From Micrococcaceae bacterium RIT 802 (GTDB lineage: Bacteria > Actinomycetota > Actinomycetes > Actinomycetales > Micrococcaceae): DNA of 64,000 nt. The first letter of the stretch is position 1, and every line of letters starts with the position of its first letter. The position numbers and the translations under genes are program-made. Of the stretch, positions 37,315 to 47,072 are shown piece after piece. A model generated the notes under the pieces. That model searched no databases. It was not told the origin of the DNA and worked only from the letters and a program-made list of their open reading frames with translations. The DNA is taken from positions 62,001-126,000 of the forward strand of contig JAFEMX010000005.1 of assembly GCA_016892645.1 (NCBI GenBank). The letters run 5' to 3'.

Positions 37315-37752
37315 TTGACCTCCACGATATTGGCCCAGGCTGCAGCACCATCGGGCTTCGACCCGATGACCCTCATTCTCATCCTGGCGTTCGCGTTCCT
37401 CATCTTCATGATGTTCCGCGGGCGCAAGAAGGCACAGAAGCAGCAGCAGCAGCTCCGTTCGCAGCTCGAGCCGGGCTCGGAGGTCATGACCAACTTCGGT
37501 CTCTTCGGCACCGTCCTGTCCATCAACGCCGATGACAACAAGGTCACGCTGGAACTGTCACCGGGTACCACGGCCACCGTGCATTCCCAGGCCATCGCCA
37601 AGGTCGTGCCCGTCGCCACCGCCGAGACCGCCGAGCAGGCGGACGCGCCGCTGATGGAGGACGAGGCCCCCGCCGGGCAGTCGAACCACGGCGAGACCCC
37701 GGAGGAGACGCTGCGTCGCCTCGACAGCGAAGGCAAGAACCAGAACGACTAA
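37315..37752 (+). CDS. yajC: Preprotein translocase subunit YajC
   Basis: Small single-pass subunit that joins SecDF. 145 aa: transmembrane segment MTLILILAFAFLIFMMF followed by RGRKKAQKQQQQLRSQLEPGSEVMT and GLFGTVLSI, the family core; an acidic tail follows. TTG 37315 is the only start that leaves a short N-terminus; AGGT at 37303-37306 is a modest ribosome site. A TACAAT box lies at 37236-37241. Confidence 0.92.
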   Translation: MTSTILAQAAAPSGFDPMTLILILAFAFLIFMMFRGRKKAQKQQQQLRSQLEPGSEVMTNFGLFGTVLSINADDNKVTLELSPGTTATVHSQAIAKVVPVATAETAEQADAPLMEDEAPAGQSNHGETPEETLRRLDSEGKNQND

Positions 37753-37758
37753 GTGCAT

Positions 37759-37792
37759 CGCGGCGTCGGTCCCCGAGGGGGCCGACGCCGCG
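37759..37792 (+). terminator. Strong hairpin between yajC and secD
   Basis: CGCGGCGTCGG (37759-37769) pairs with 37782-37792; inner TCCC/GGGG extends the stem, and TTCTG follows. It could end yajC transcripts or set the ratio to secD. Confidence 0.65.
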
Positions 37793-37844
37793 TTCTGCCG
37801 TACTTCGATGCCTTCCACGGGTGTCTTGAGCAGAAAGTCCCACC

Positions 37845-39560
37845 ATGACTAAGACTGGCCCGATCAAGCACGCACGCCGCGCGCTGTTGTGGCTCGGCGT
37901 GATCATCATCGCGCTGTCGGCGGTGCTGGTTTCCGGCGTCGCCACCAACCAAGCGTCCTTCGCCCCCAAGCTCGCCCTCGACCTCGAGGGCGGGACCCAG
38001 ATAATCCTCTCCCCGAAGGTCCAGGGCGGGGCTGCCATCAACCAGGACCAGCTGGAGCAGGCGGTCAAGATCATCCGCCAGCGCGTTGATGGCTCCGGCG
38101 TGTCCGAAGCCGAGATCACCACCCAGTCGGGCCGCAACGTCGTCGTCTCCATGCCCGGTGTTCCCGACGAGAAGACCCGCGAGCTGATCCAGGCCTCGGC
38201 GAACATGGAATTCCGCCCGGTCATCAAGGCAGGTAGCTGGGATGCGACGCCGAGGGCCGAACGCACCAAGGCAGCGGACCTGCCCCAGCCGACCAAGAAG
38301 CCCGCCAACGGGTCGGATACGAACTGGATCGACGCCAGCCTGCAGAAGAAATTCGAGGCCTACGACTGCACGGCGGAATTGGCCAAGTCGGACATCGAGT
38401 CCGCCGACCCGGACAAGCCGACCATCTCCTGCGACCCGGACCAGCACGTCAAGTACATCCTGGGGCCGGTGGCCATCCCGGGCACCGACATCGCCAATGC
38501 CACCTCGGGCATGCAGACCTCGCAACAGGGGTTCAACACCGGCAAATGGGTGGTGAACCTCGAGTTCAACGGAGACGGAACCACCAAGTTCCGTGAGGTG
38601 ACCGAACGCCTCGTCAAGATGGAGGGTTCGCAGAACCAGTTCGCCATCGTCCTGGACGGCAAGGTGCTCTCGGCGCCGACGACCAACGCACTGATTGCCG
38701 ACGGCAAGGCGGAGATCAGCGGCAATTTCACGGAGGAATCGGCCAAGGCGCTGGCTGAGAAGCTCAAGTACGGTGCCCTGCCCATCAGCTTCGAGATCCA
38801 GAGCGACCAGCAGATCTCCGCCACGCTGGGATCCGATCAGCTGCGCATGGGACTCATCGCCGGCATCATCGGCCTCGTCCTGGTGGCCCTGTACTCGTTC
38901 TTCCAGTACCGGCTGCTCGGATTCGTCACCATGTTCTCCCTGGTCGTCGCCGGCATCCTGACGTACCTGGCCATCGTGTTGCTGGGGTGGGCCCAGAACT
39001 ACCGGCTGTCGTTGGCGGGCATCGCGGGCATCATCGTCTCCATCGGCCTGACCGCCGACTCGTTCATCGTGTACTTCGAACGCATCAGGGACGAACTCCG
39101 CGACGGCAGGAGCCTGCCCTCCGCCGTGGAAACCGGCTGGAAGCGGGCCAAGCAGACCATCATCGCGTCAAAGGCGGTCAACCTGCTGGCGGCGGTGGTG
39201 CTGTACATCGTCGCGGTCGGCAACGTGAAGGGCTTTGCCTTCACCCTGGGCCTGACGGCGATCGCCGACCTCATCGTGGTCTTCCTGTTCACGCACCCGA
39301 CGCTGCAGCTGCTCGCCAAGACCCGCTTCTTCGGAGAGGGGCACCGGCTCTCGGGCCTGGACCCCTCGCTGCTCGGCGCCGAGGCGCTCTACAAGGGAGC
39401 CGGCCGGTTGCGCGAATACCGGCCCACGCCGGATGCGGGCAAGCGCAACGGCGGTGCCTCCAAGGAGGCCGCCCGACGGCAGACCATCGCCGAACGACGA
39501 CAAGCGGCCCGCTCCGGTGCAGACCAGTCCTCCGCGACGAAGGAAAACGACAATGCCTAA
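37845..39560 (+). CDS. secD: Protein translocase subunit SecD
   Basis: Proton-driven accessory of the Sec channel. 571 aa: an N-terminal membrane segment (ALLWLGVIIIALSAVLVSGV), LDLEGGTQIIL, a long periplasmic-type domain, and five C-terminal membrane segments starting near LRMGLIAGIIGLVLVALYSFFQYR with SIGLTADSFIVYFERIRDEL. A charged Arg/Ala tail ends it. secF overlaps its last 8 bases. Confidence 0.95.
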   Translation: MTKTGPIKHARRALLWLGVIIIALSAVLVSGVATNQASFAPKLALDLEGGTQIILSPKVQGGAAINQDQLEQAVKIIRQRVDGSGVSEAEITTQSGRNVVVSMPGVPDEKTRELIQASANMEFRPVIKAGSWDATPRAERTKAADLPQPTKKPANGSDTNWIDASLQKKFEAYDCTAELAKSDIESADPDKPTISCDPDQHVKYILGPVAIPGTDIANATSGMQTSQQGFNTGKWVVNLEFNGDGTTKFREVTERLVKMEGSQNQFAIVLDGKVLSAPTTNALIADGKAEISGNFTEESAKALAEKLKYGALPISFEIQSDQQISATLGSDQLRMGLIAGIIGLVLVALYSFFQYRLLGFVTMFSLVVAGILTYLAIVLLGWAQNYRLSLAGIAGIIVSIGLTADSFIVYFERIRDELRDGRSLPSAVETGWKRAKQTIIASKAVNLLAAVVLYIVAVGNVKGFAFTLGLTAIADLIVVFLFTHPTLQLLAKTRFFGEGHRLSGLDPSLLGAEALYKGAGRLREYRPTPDAGKRNGGASKEAARRQTIAERRQAARSGADQSSATKENDNA

Positions 39561-40560
39561 TCTCGCTTCATGGGGCAACGACCTCTACACCGGCCGGCGG
39601 TCCTACCCGTTCATCGCCAAGCGCTACCTGTGGTTCGCGATCGCCGGGGCGCTTGTCATCATCGCGATCATCATCCCCGTCGCCAAGGGCGGCTTCAACC
39701 TGGGCATCGAATTCCGCGGCGGTTCGGAGTTCACCGTCTCCCAGGTCTCTCACACGGACATCAAGCCCGGGGAGGACGCCGTCAAGGCATCCGCGCCGGA
39801 CCATGAACCGACGGTCACGAACATCGCGGCGAACACCATGCGCATCCAGACCGACCGGCTCTCCAATGACCAGACGCTCGAGGTGGCCGACGCCCTGGCC
39901 AGCGCCTACGGCGTGTCGGCCTCCGAGGTGACCTCGTCCTACGTGGGCCCCTCCTGGGGGGCAGACGTCTCCCAGCAGGCCTTCTGGGGGCTCATCGCGT
40001 TCGTGGTGCTCGTTGCCCTGCTGATGGCCATCTACTTCCGGACGTGGAAGATGTCATTGGCGGCAATCATCGGCCTGTTCACGGTCGTCATCGTGACGGC
40101 CGGCATCTACTCGCTCTCGAACTTCGAGGTCACCCCGAGTGCGATCATCGGCTTCCTGACGATCCTGAGCTATTCGCTGTACGACACGGTGGTGGTCTTC
40201 GACAAGATCCGGGAGAACACGGCCCACACGTTCAATCAGACGGAACGCACGTTCATCGAACAGATCAACCTGGCGGTCAACCAGACACTGGTCAGGTCGA
40301 TCAACACGTCCGTGGTGGCAGTTCTCCCGGTGGCATCGATCCTGTTCATCGGCTCCTACCTGCTCGGGGCAGGCACCCTGAAGGACCTGTCGCTGGCCTT
40401 GTTCGTGGGCATCATCGTGGGCACGCTGTGCACGATCTTCGTCCAGGCCCCGCTCTACGCGGTCTTCCGTCATGGGGAGCCTGAGGTGCGCAAGCACAAC
40501 GCCAAGGTCCTGTCCAAACGCGGCGACGGCACGGTCTCACAGGCGGCCACCGCCGGATGA
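39553..40560 (+). CDS. secF: Protein translocase subunit SecF
   Basis: 335-aa partner of SecD with six membrane segments; GFNLGIEFRGGSEFTVSQV after the first segment, and YSLYDTVVVFDKIREN, TFIEQINLAVNQTLVRSINTS are the family motifs. ATG 39553 overlaps secD by 8 bases. The GC-rich inverted sequence at 40565-40603 may be a terminator. Confidence 0.95.
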   Translation: MPNLASWGNDLYTGRRSYPFIAKRYLWFAIAGALVIIAIIIPVAKGGFNLGIEFRGGSEFTVSQVSHTDIKPGEDAVKASAPDHEPTVTNIAANTMRIQTDRLSNDQTLEVADALASAYGVSASEVTSSYVGPSWGADVSQQAFWGLIAFVVLVALLMAIYFRTWKMSLAAIIGLFTVVIVTAGIYSLSNFEVTPSAIIGFLTILSYSLYDTVVVFDKIRENTAHTFNQTERTFIEQINLAVNQTLVRSINTSVVAVLPVASILFIGSYLLGAGTLKDLSLALFVGIIVGTLCTIFVQAPLYAVFRHGEPEVRKHNAKVLSKRGDGTVSQAATAG

Positions 40561-40606
40561 CGCCGGGGCCCCGGGGCTGCATGTGACCCCGGGCCTCCCC
40601 GGGTGC

Positions 40607-40612
40607 TATAAC
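40607..40612 (+). promoter_or_regulatory. Extended -10 box for rel
   Basis: TGCTATAAC: TATAAC with an upstream TGn, about 100 bases before ATG 40714, leaving a leader of roughly 95 bases. Confidence 0.5.
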
Positions 40613-40713
40613 TTTGAATAACGGACGGGCCACGGATGGGACTACCCACCCGTGGCCCGCCAGTACCCAGACCCGGGCGCATGATGCGATCGGGATCAGC
40701 GAGAGGAGCTGCC

Positions 40714-43035
40714 ATGGCGGAACCCACAGCCCGGGCAGCGCGCGAAGCCGAGGAACCAGCAGCGACGCCGCCGACACCGCCGACGGCGCGCCGCCGCGGG
40801 GGGACCATGTCGCGTCTGGCCCGCTTCGCCGGCAGGAGCACCTCCGGGCAGCCCCCCATCCTGGAGCCACTGCTGCGCACCGTGCGTGCCAACAGCCCGC
40901 GCGAAGACCTCGACCTCATCACCCGTGCGTTCACGATCGCCGAACGCTGCCACGAGAACCAGAAGCGCAAGAGCGGGGATCCCTACATCACCCATCCCGT
41001 CGCCGTGGCGACCATCCTCGCCGAGATGGGCATGACCGGAACCACCCTGGCTGCGGCGCTGCTGCATGACACGGTCGAGGACACCGACTACTCACTGGAC
41101 GACCTCAGCCGGGAATTCGGCGACGAGGTGGCCATGCTGGTCGACGGGGTCACCAAGCTGGACAAGGTCCAGTTCGGAGACGCGGCACAAGCCGAAACGG
41201 TCCGCAAGATGGTCATCGCCATGGCCCGCGACATCCGGGTGCTGCTCATCAAACTCGCCGACCGGCTGCACAATGCCCGCACCTGGCGCTACGTCTCACC
41301 GGAGTCCAGCGCCAAGAAGGCCCGCGAGACGCTGGAGATCTTCGCGCCGCTGGCGCACCGGCTGGGCATGAACACGATCAAATGGGAACTCGAGGACCTC
41401 TCCTTTGCCGCCCTGCATCCCAAGGTGTACGAGGAGATCGTGCGCATGGTGGGGGACCGGACCCCGGAACGGGAGAAGTACCTGACCACTGTCAGGACGT
41501 TGATCGGCGAGGACCTGCACCAGGCCCGCATCAAGGCGACGATCACCGGACGGCCGAAGCACTACTACTCCATCTACCAGAAGATGGTGGTGCGCGGTAA
41601 GGAATTCGACGACATCCACGACCTGATGGGCGTGCGGGTCCTGGTCGATTCCGTCCGGGAGTGCTACGCGACCCTGGGAAGCCTGCATGCGCGGTGGAAC
41701 CCGCTGCCGGGGCGGTTCAAGGACTACATCGCGATGCCCAAGTACAACATGTACCAATCGCTGCACACCACGGTGATCGGCCCCGGCGGCAAGCCGGTCG
41801 AGATCCAGATCCGCACGCACGACATGCACCGCCGCGCCGAATACGGCATCGCAGCCCACTGGATGTACAAGTCGGGTGCGGCCAAGACGAAGGCCATCGG
41901 GCAGGACGGCCAGGACATGAACTGGCTGCGCAGCGTGATGGACTGGCAACAGGAGACACGAGATCCCGGTGAGTTCCTGGACTCGCTGCGTTTCGAGATC
42001 AATGCCGCCGAGGTCTTCGTCTTCACGCCCAAGGGCGAGGTCATGTCGTTGCCCGCCGGATCGACGCCCGTGGACTTCGCCTACGCCGTCCATACCGAAG
42101 TCGGCCACCGGACCATCGGCGCCCGGATCAACGGCAAACTCGTTCCGCTGAACAGCGAACTGCACCACGGCGACTGGGTCGAGGTCTTCACCTCCAAGGC
42201 CGAGGGGGCGGGCCCCAGCCAGGACTGGCAGGGATTCGTCAAGAGCCCCCGCGCCCGGAACAAGATCCGGCAGTGGTTCACCAAGGAACGCCGCGAAGAG
42301 GCCATCGACAAGGGCAAGGACCAGCTCACCCGGGCCCTGCGCAAGAACAACCTGCCGCTGCAGAAGCTGATGACGCACGATACGCTCACCGCCGTCGCCC
42401 AGCAGTTGCGCCACAGCGACATCGCGGCCATGTATGCGGCGGTCGGGGACGGGCACACCTCTGCCCAGAACGTCATCGAGCACCTGACCGCCCTGGTCGG
42501 CCCCGATCATCCGGATGAGGCCGATTTCGACGAGACGCCGTCGTTCACCCCGGGGACCTCGCGGCAGACCTCCGATGCCGGTGTGGTCGTGGCCGGTGCC
42601 GGCGACGTCATGGCCAAGCTCGCCCGCTGCTGCACGCCGGTGCCCCCGGATGCCATCCGCGGCTTCGTTACCCGTGGGTCGGGTATCTCCGTCCACCGTG
42701 CCGACTGCGCCAACCTGCTGGCGCTGGGGGAGGCGTCCGAGCGCATCGTGGACGTGAAATGGGCACCCACCCAGTCGAGCGTGTTCCTCGTCGAGATCCA
42801 GGCCGAGGCGCTGGATCGCAAGTCGCTCCTTTCGGACGTGACCAAGGTGCTCTCCGACAACCAGGTCAACATCCTCTCCGCCAGCGTGGTCACCGGACGC
42901 GACCGGGTCGCAATTTCACGCTTCTCGTTCGAGATGGGCGATCCGAAGTACCTCAACCACATTCTTAATGCGGTCCGGCGCATCGACGGCGTGTACGACG
43001 TCTACCGGACCTCCGAGGGCAAGCGCCGGAACTAG
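40714..43035 (+). CDS. rel: Bifunctional (p)ppGpp synthetase/hydrolase Rel
   Basis: Stringent-response enzyme, 773 aa. Hydrolase domain with HD pair at 118-119 ([11 protein letters not shown]); synthetase domain with [13 protein letters not shown] and RFKD (334-337), the RxKD form found in bifunctional Rel rather than in synthetase-only RelA; then TGS ([31 protein letters not shown]) and a C-terminal ACT domain. GAGAGGAG precedes ATG 40714. Its stop codon overlaps that of the convergent gene. Confidence 0.95.
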   Translation: MAEPTARAAREAEEPAATPPTPPTARRRGGTMSRLARFAGRSTSGQPPILEPLLRTVRANSPREDLDLITRAFTIAERCHENQKRKSGDPYITHPVAVATILAEMGMTGTTLAAALLHDTVEDTDYSLDDLSREFGDEVAMLVDGVTKLDKVQFGDAAQAETVRKMVIAMARDIRVLLIKLADRLHNARTWRYVSPESSAKKARETLEIFAPLAHRLGMNTIKWELEDLSFAALHPKVYEEIVRMVGDRTPEREKYLTTVRTLIGEDLHQARIKATITGRPKHYYSIYQKMVVRGKEFDDIHDLMGVRVLVDSVRECYATLGSLHARWNPLPGRFKDYIAMPKYNMYQSLHTTVIGPGGKPVEIQIRTHDMHRRAEYGIAAHWMYKSGAAKTKAIGQDGQDMNWLRSVMDWQQETRDPGEFLDSLRFEINAAEVFVFTPKGEVMSLPAGSTPVDFAYAVHTEVGHRTIGARINGKLVPLNSELHHGDWVEVFTSKAEGAGPSQDWQGFVKSPRARNKIRQWFTKERREEAIDKGKDQLTRALRKNNLPLQKLMTHDTLTAVAQQLRHSDIAAMYAAVGDGHTSAQNVIEHLTALVGPDHPDEADFDETPSFTPGTSRQTSDAGVVVAGAGDVMAKLARCCTPVPPDAIRGFVTRGSGISVHRADCANLLALGEASERIVDVKWAPTQSSVFLVEIQAEALDRKSLLSDVTKVLSDNQVNILSASVVTGRDRVAISRFSFEMGDPKYLNHILNAVRRIDGVYDVYRTSEGKRRN

Positions 43036-43628
43036 TCGAGCGCTCTCAGTTGCGGCAGGCCCTGCACCAGTTCCAGGGCCGCCCGTTTCCCCGGTCGGCG
43101 TCCGGTCGCCTCGATCGCGTCGAGGAGTTCTCCACGCGAGCAGCCGGTGCGCCGGGATCCGAGCATCCGGCTGAGGACCCGTCGCGCGGGCGCCGGGGGC
43201 GCGTGGAAGGCCACATCCAGGGCGGTCCGCACCGGAGTGGTCACCTGCATCTGGCCGATCCTCAGGACCTCCTCGTCGGTCAGCAGGCACTCGTGCAACG
43301 AGATGCAGATGTCCGGGCGGTGCAGCGGCAGCCGGTGGAACCTGGCCACCAGCAGCTCCAGCTCCGGTGGCTGGGGGATGAAGCCGTGGACCCACGCCGC
43401 CGTGAGCCGGCCGATGACGGCCACTTCGCGCAGCCGTGGGCCGATGTGCGAGGCGACCGCCGCGGTCCGGACCTCGGCCGACTTCGGCTGGGCCATGCAG
43501 ACGTAGGCCCCGGGGAGGACGATCCGGAGCACGCCCTCGGTCTGGAGAACGGAAAGCTCGGGGGCGGTGAACGGTTTCCCCGGTTGGTAGATGGCCGTTT
43601 CGGCCGGGCCGGACAGCAGGTCTGTCAT
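43032..43628 (-). CDS. AbiEi-like antitoxin-domain protein, no toxin partner
   Basis: 198 aa. The N-terminal winged-helix-like segment and [40 protein letters not shown] and [27 protein letters not shown] match the AbiEi-type domain proteins common in actinobacteria, many of which stand alone. No AbiEii toxin is nearby. ATG 43628 gives MTDLLSGP. Its TAG stop overlaps the rel stop (CTAG). Confidence 0.65.
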   Translation of the reverse strand: MTDLLSGPAETAIYQPGKPFTAPELSVLQTEGVLRIVLPGAYVCMAQPKSAEVRTAAVASHIGPRLREVAVIGRLTAAWVHGFIPQPPELELLVARFHRLPLHRPDICISLHECLLTDEEVLRIGQMQVTTPVRTALDVAFHAPPAPARRVLSRMLGSRRTGCSRGELLDAIEATGRRPGKRAALELVQGLPQLRALD

Positions 43629-43757
43629 GAGGACACTCTGGCAAAGGTGCCGTCGCGGAGAAAGGGCCGGCCACCAGTCTGTGGATACTGGTGACCGGCC
43701 CCTCACAGGCGTCCGGCGGGTGGCGGAAGCCGTTGTCCCCTCCCCGCCCGTGGCGCT

Positions 43758-45386
43758 CTACTCGAAGTCCTCCGCGGACTTCTGCAATGTCTCCAGCCAG
43801 GCGCGGCGAGCGGACAACGCCTCTTCTGCATCGCGGATCTTGCGGTCGTTGCCGGAGGCCCTGGCGGTTTCGAGGTCCGACTCGAGATCGGCGATGGTGT
43901 CCTCGAGCTGGGTGAGCATGCTATTGGTCCTGGCCTTCGTTTCCGGGTTGGAACGACGCCACTTCTCGTCTTCGGCGTCGCGCAACGCGTCCTCCACGGT
44001 GCGCATGCCGCCCTCCATCCGCTGCATCGCCGAACGCGGCACCTTGCCGGCGGCTTCCCACCGGTCGCGGATCGGTTCGAAGGCCTTCTTCGCAGCTGCC
44101 AGGTCCTTGATCGGCAGCAGGGCGCGGGCCTCGGCCAAGATGGCCTCCTTCGTCGCCAGGTTTGCCTCGAATTCCTGATCGATCTCCTCGTTGGCCCGGG
44201 AGCGAGCGTTGAAGAAGACGTCCTGGGCCGCACGGAATCGAGCCCACAACGCGTCGTCGTCCTTGCGGGAGGCTCGTTTGGAGGCCTTCCACTCGTCCAT
44301 CAGCCGGCGGTACTCCCCGGCCGTGGGGCCCCAATCGGTCGAGCCGGAGAGGGCCTCCGCCCGGGCGATGAGGTCCTCCTTGGCGCGCTTGGCGTCCGAG
44401 TTGTCGGCGTCGAGCTGGGAGAAGAAGGCCCTGCGGTGCCGGTCGAACGTCGTGCGTGCGCCACGGAACCGCTTCCACAGCGAATCCTCGGTGGGCCGCC
44501 CCAGACGGGGACCGTTCTTCTGCGCGGTCTTCCACAGTTCGAACAACTCGTTCATGCGGTTGCTGCCCTGCTTCCACTGCACGCTGGCGGGGTCCTGGGC
44601 GGCCAGCGCCTCGGCCTCCGCCACGATGGCCTCGCGGGCCGCCAGCTCGCGGGCACGGTTCTCCTCCTGTGCCTGGCGTTCGGCCTTCTGCCGTTCGGCG
44701 ACCTCGCCCCGGACGACGTCGAGGCGCTGCTGGAGCGCCTTCAGGTCTCCGACCATGATGCGCTCGGACACGAGTTCCTGGAGGTGGTCCAGGGTCTTGT
44801 TCATGTCGGCCGAAGGAGCCTGCGCGGCCACCCGCTGCTCCAGCAGGAGCAGCTGGCTCACGACGTCGTCGTGCTTGCGCACGAAGTACGCCAGCGCTTC
44901 CTCCCGGGTGGCGTCGGGGTACTGGCCGACGGGGAATTCCTCGCCGTCGACGAGGACGAAGACGTGACCGTCGTCGGTGACGCGGCTGAACTTGCCGGCC
45001 TCGGCCAGATCGCTGCTGTAGGCGGGAGGGGCGGGGACCACCGGGGCTGTCGCGGCCGGCTGCCCGGCCGCGGCCTTGCCCGGCGTCGGCCTGGCCGGCG
45101 GACGGGGGATCGCAGCAGGTGTCGGTACGGGCCGCGGGGTGGCCGCGGGCCTCGGGGTCGGGCTCGGCCGAGTCTCCTCCGGGACGGTCGGTTCGGTGGT
45201 GCCGGTTGCCGCGTCCTCGGGGACGGTCGGTTCGGTGGTGCCGGTTGCCGCGTCCTCCGGGACGGTCGGTTCGGTGGTGCCGGTTGCCGCGTCCTCGGGG
45301 GCCGCCTGGTCGGGGGTGTTCGCTTCGACGCCTGCCGCTTCGTCGGGCTGCTGGGCGTTGTCGTCGGATTGCTTGGAGCTGGTCAC
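43758..45386 (-). CDS. DUF349 protein with repeat-rich N-terminus
   Basis: 542 aa. Residues about 1-125 are low-complexity, with three tandem 13-residue copies of PEDAATGTTEPTV followed by a Pro/Arg stretch. The rest is mostly long helices with DUF349 repeats (WKQGSNRMNELFELWKTAQ, LWKRFRGARTTFDRHRRAFF, EYRRLMDEWKASKRASRKDDDALWARFRAAQDVFF). Function unknown. GTG 45386 is preceded on its strand by AAAGAG. Divergent from hisS. Confidence 0.88.
   Translation of the reverse strand: MTSSKQSDDNAQQPDEAAGVEANTPDQAAPEDAATGTTEPTVPEDAATGTTEPTVPEDAATGTTEPTVPEETRPSPTPRPAATPRPVPTPAAIPRPPARPTPGKAAAGQPAATAPVVPAPPAYSSDLAEAGKFSRVTDDGHVFVLVDGEEFPVGQYPDATREEALAYFVRKHDDVVSQLLLLEQRVAAQAPSADMNKTLDHLQELVSERIMVGDLKALQQRLDVVRGEVAERQKAERQAQEENRARELAAREAIVAEAEALAAQDPASVQWKQGSNRMNELFELWKTAQKNGPRLGRPTEDSLWKRFRGARTTFDRHRRAFFSQLDADNSDAKRAKEDLIARAEALSGSTDWGPTAGEYRRLMDEWKASKRASRKDDDALWARFRAAQDVFFNARSRANEEIDQEFEANLATKEAILAEARALLPIKDLAAAKKAFEPIRDRWEAAGKVPRSAMQRMEGGMRTVEDALRDAEDEKWRRSNPETKARTNSMLTQLEDTIADLESDLETARASGNDRKIRDAEEALSARRAWLETLQKSAEDFE
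45181..45297. repeat. Three 39-bp tandem repeats in the DUF349 gene
   Basis: Units at 45181-45219, 45220-45258 and 45259-45297 are nearly identical, in frame, and encode 13 residues each. Copy number could vary between strains. Confidence 0.85.
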
Positions 45387-45612
45387 CGCTAAAACTCTTT
45401 CGTTGGGGATCGTCCCGGAAGTACCCCGGGAGCCATGTTTCCCCCGTCACTTTACCGAGTCGCCGCGGAAACACGGTAGTTTGACGCCCACCGGGTCGCC
45501 ATGCCGGGAGCGAACGTCCTAGAATTGTGCGGTTACTGCCCATTTCCCGTCCCGCTGGTGGCGGCCCGGGCAGTGCCCGCCCATGAACTTTCGCGAAGGA
45601 GCTTCCACCGAT

Positions 45613-46950
45613 ATGGCACGCAAGGCCTCCCTGTCCGGTTTTCCCGAATGGCTGCCCAACGAACGCCTGGTCGAGCTCCACGTGCTGGACACGCTGCGGC
45701 GCACCTTCGAACTGCATGGCTTCGGCAACATCGAGACCCGTGCCGTGGAAACCGTGGGGCAGCTGCTGCGCAAGGGCGAGATCGACAAGGAGGTCTACGG
45801 GCTCTCCCGCCTGCAGGCCGACGAGGGCGAAGCCGCCGGAACCGACCCGAACGCGTTGGCCCTGCACTTCGACCTCACCGTCCCCTTCGCACGCTACGTG
45901 GTGGAGAACGCCGGGCACCTGGCCTTCCCCTTCCGCCGCTACCAGATCCAGAAGGTCTGGCGCGGCGAACGCCCCCAGGACGGCCGCTTCCGCGAATTCA
46001 CGCAGGCCGACGTCGACGTCGTGGGCGACGGCGCGCTGCCGTTCCGCTACGACGTCGAACTGGCGCTGGTCATTGCCGACGCGCTGGGGGCGCTGCCGAT
46101 CGGAGAGTTCACGGTGCGGGTGAACAATCGCAAGCTGGCCGAGGGCTTCTACCGCGGCCTCGGCCTCGAGGACACTGCGGCCGTGCTGCGCAGCATCGAC
46201 AAGCTGGAGAAGATCGGCGCCGAGAAGGTGGCCGAACTGCTGGTCGCCGAGATCGGCGCCACCGACGAGCAGGCCCACGCCGCCCTGGCGTTGGCCTCCA
46301 TCCGGACCGCCGACACCTCCTTCGTCGACCAGGTGCGCGCCCTCGGCGTCGAGCACGAGCTGCTGGACGAGGGCCTGGCCGAACTGACCGAGGTCATCGA
46401 GGCCGCCAGCCAGCGCGCGCCGGGCACCGTGGTCGCCGATCTGTCCATCGCCCGCGGCCTGGACTACTACACCGGCACGGTCTACGAAACCGTGCTGGTC
46501 GGCCACGAGAAGCTCGGTTCCATCTGCTCGGGCGGGCGCTACGAGTCACTGGCGTCCAAGGGCAACCGCGTCTTCCCCGGCGTCGGGCTGTCTATCGGCG
46601 TGTCCCGGCTGGTCTCCCGGCTGCTGGCCGACGGCGGCCTGCAGGCGACGCGCGATGTGCCTAGCGCCGTCCTGGTGGCACTGAACGACGACGATTCCTG
46701 GTATACGGCGCAGGACGTCGCCACCGCGCTGCGCGGACGCGGCATCGCCGTCGAGGTGGCCGCCAAGGCCGAGAAGTTCGGCAAGCAGATCCGTTACGCG
46801 GACCGCCGGGGGATCCCGTTCGTCTGGTTCACCGCAGCCGACGGCTCCCACGAGGTCAAGGACATCCGCAGCGGCGACCAGGTGGCCGCCGACCCGCAGA
46901 CCTGGACACCGCCGGCCGAGGACCTGCAGCCCGGAATCACCACCTCCTGA
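45613..46950 (+). CDS. hisS: Histidyl-tRNA synthetase
   Basis: Class II synthetase, 445 aa: HFDLTVPFARYV (motif 1 region), YQIQKVWRGERPQDGRFREF (motif 2), histidine loop ARGLDYYTGTVYE, GGRYESLASKGN and motif 3 GVGLSIGVSRLVSRL, then an anticodon-binding domain. AAGGAG at 45596-45601 fits ATG 45613; ATG 45583 has no ribosome site. A TAGAAT box is at 45520-45525. Confidence 0.95.
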   Translation: MARKASLSGFPEWLPNERLVELHVLDTLRRTFELHGFGNIETRAVETVGQLLRKGEIDKEVYGLSRLQADEGEAAGTDPNALALHFDLTVPFARYVVENAGHLAFPFRRYQIQKVWRGERPQDGRFREFTQADVDVVGDGALPFRYDVELALVIADALGALPIGEFTVRVNNRKLAEGFYRGLGLEDTAAVLRSIDKLEKIGAEKVAELLVAEIGATDEQAHAALALASIRTADTSFVDQVRALGVEHELLDEGLAELTEVIEAASQRAPGTVVADLSIARGLDYYTGTVYETVLVGHEKLGSICSGGRYESLASKGNRVFPGVGLSIGVSRLVSRLLADGGLQATRDVPSAVLVALNDDDSWYTAQDVATALRGRGIAVEVAAKAEKFGKQIRYADRRGIPFVWFTAADGSHEVKDIRSGDQVAADPQTWTPPAEDLQPGITTS

Positions 46951-47072
46951 CCCCCGGTTGCCCCGGCGCCGCCGGCTGCCGGTAAACTCGAAGGCAATCC
47001 ACGATCCACAGCGCGTGCCGTGGCCCGGACATCAACCGGTTCGCACGCGAAAAACCCCTCGAAAGGACATCA

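Noticed and set aside
43921-46506. 861-codon minus-strand frame spanning hisS and DUF349
   Set aside because: Runs out of frame through two real genes and their intergenic region; not protein-like.
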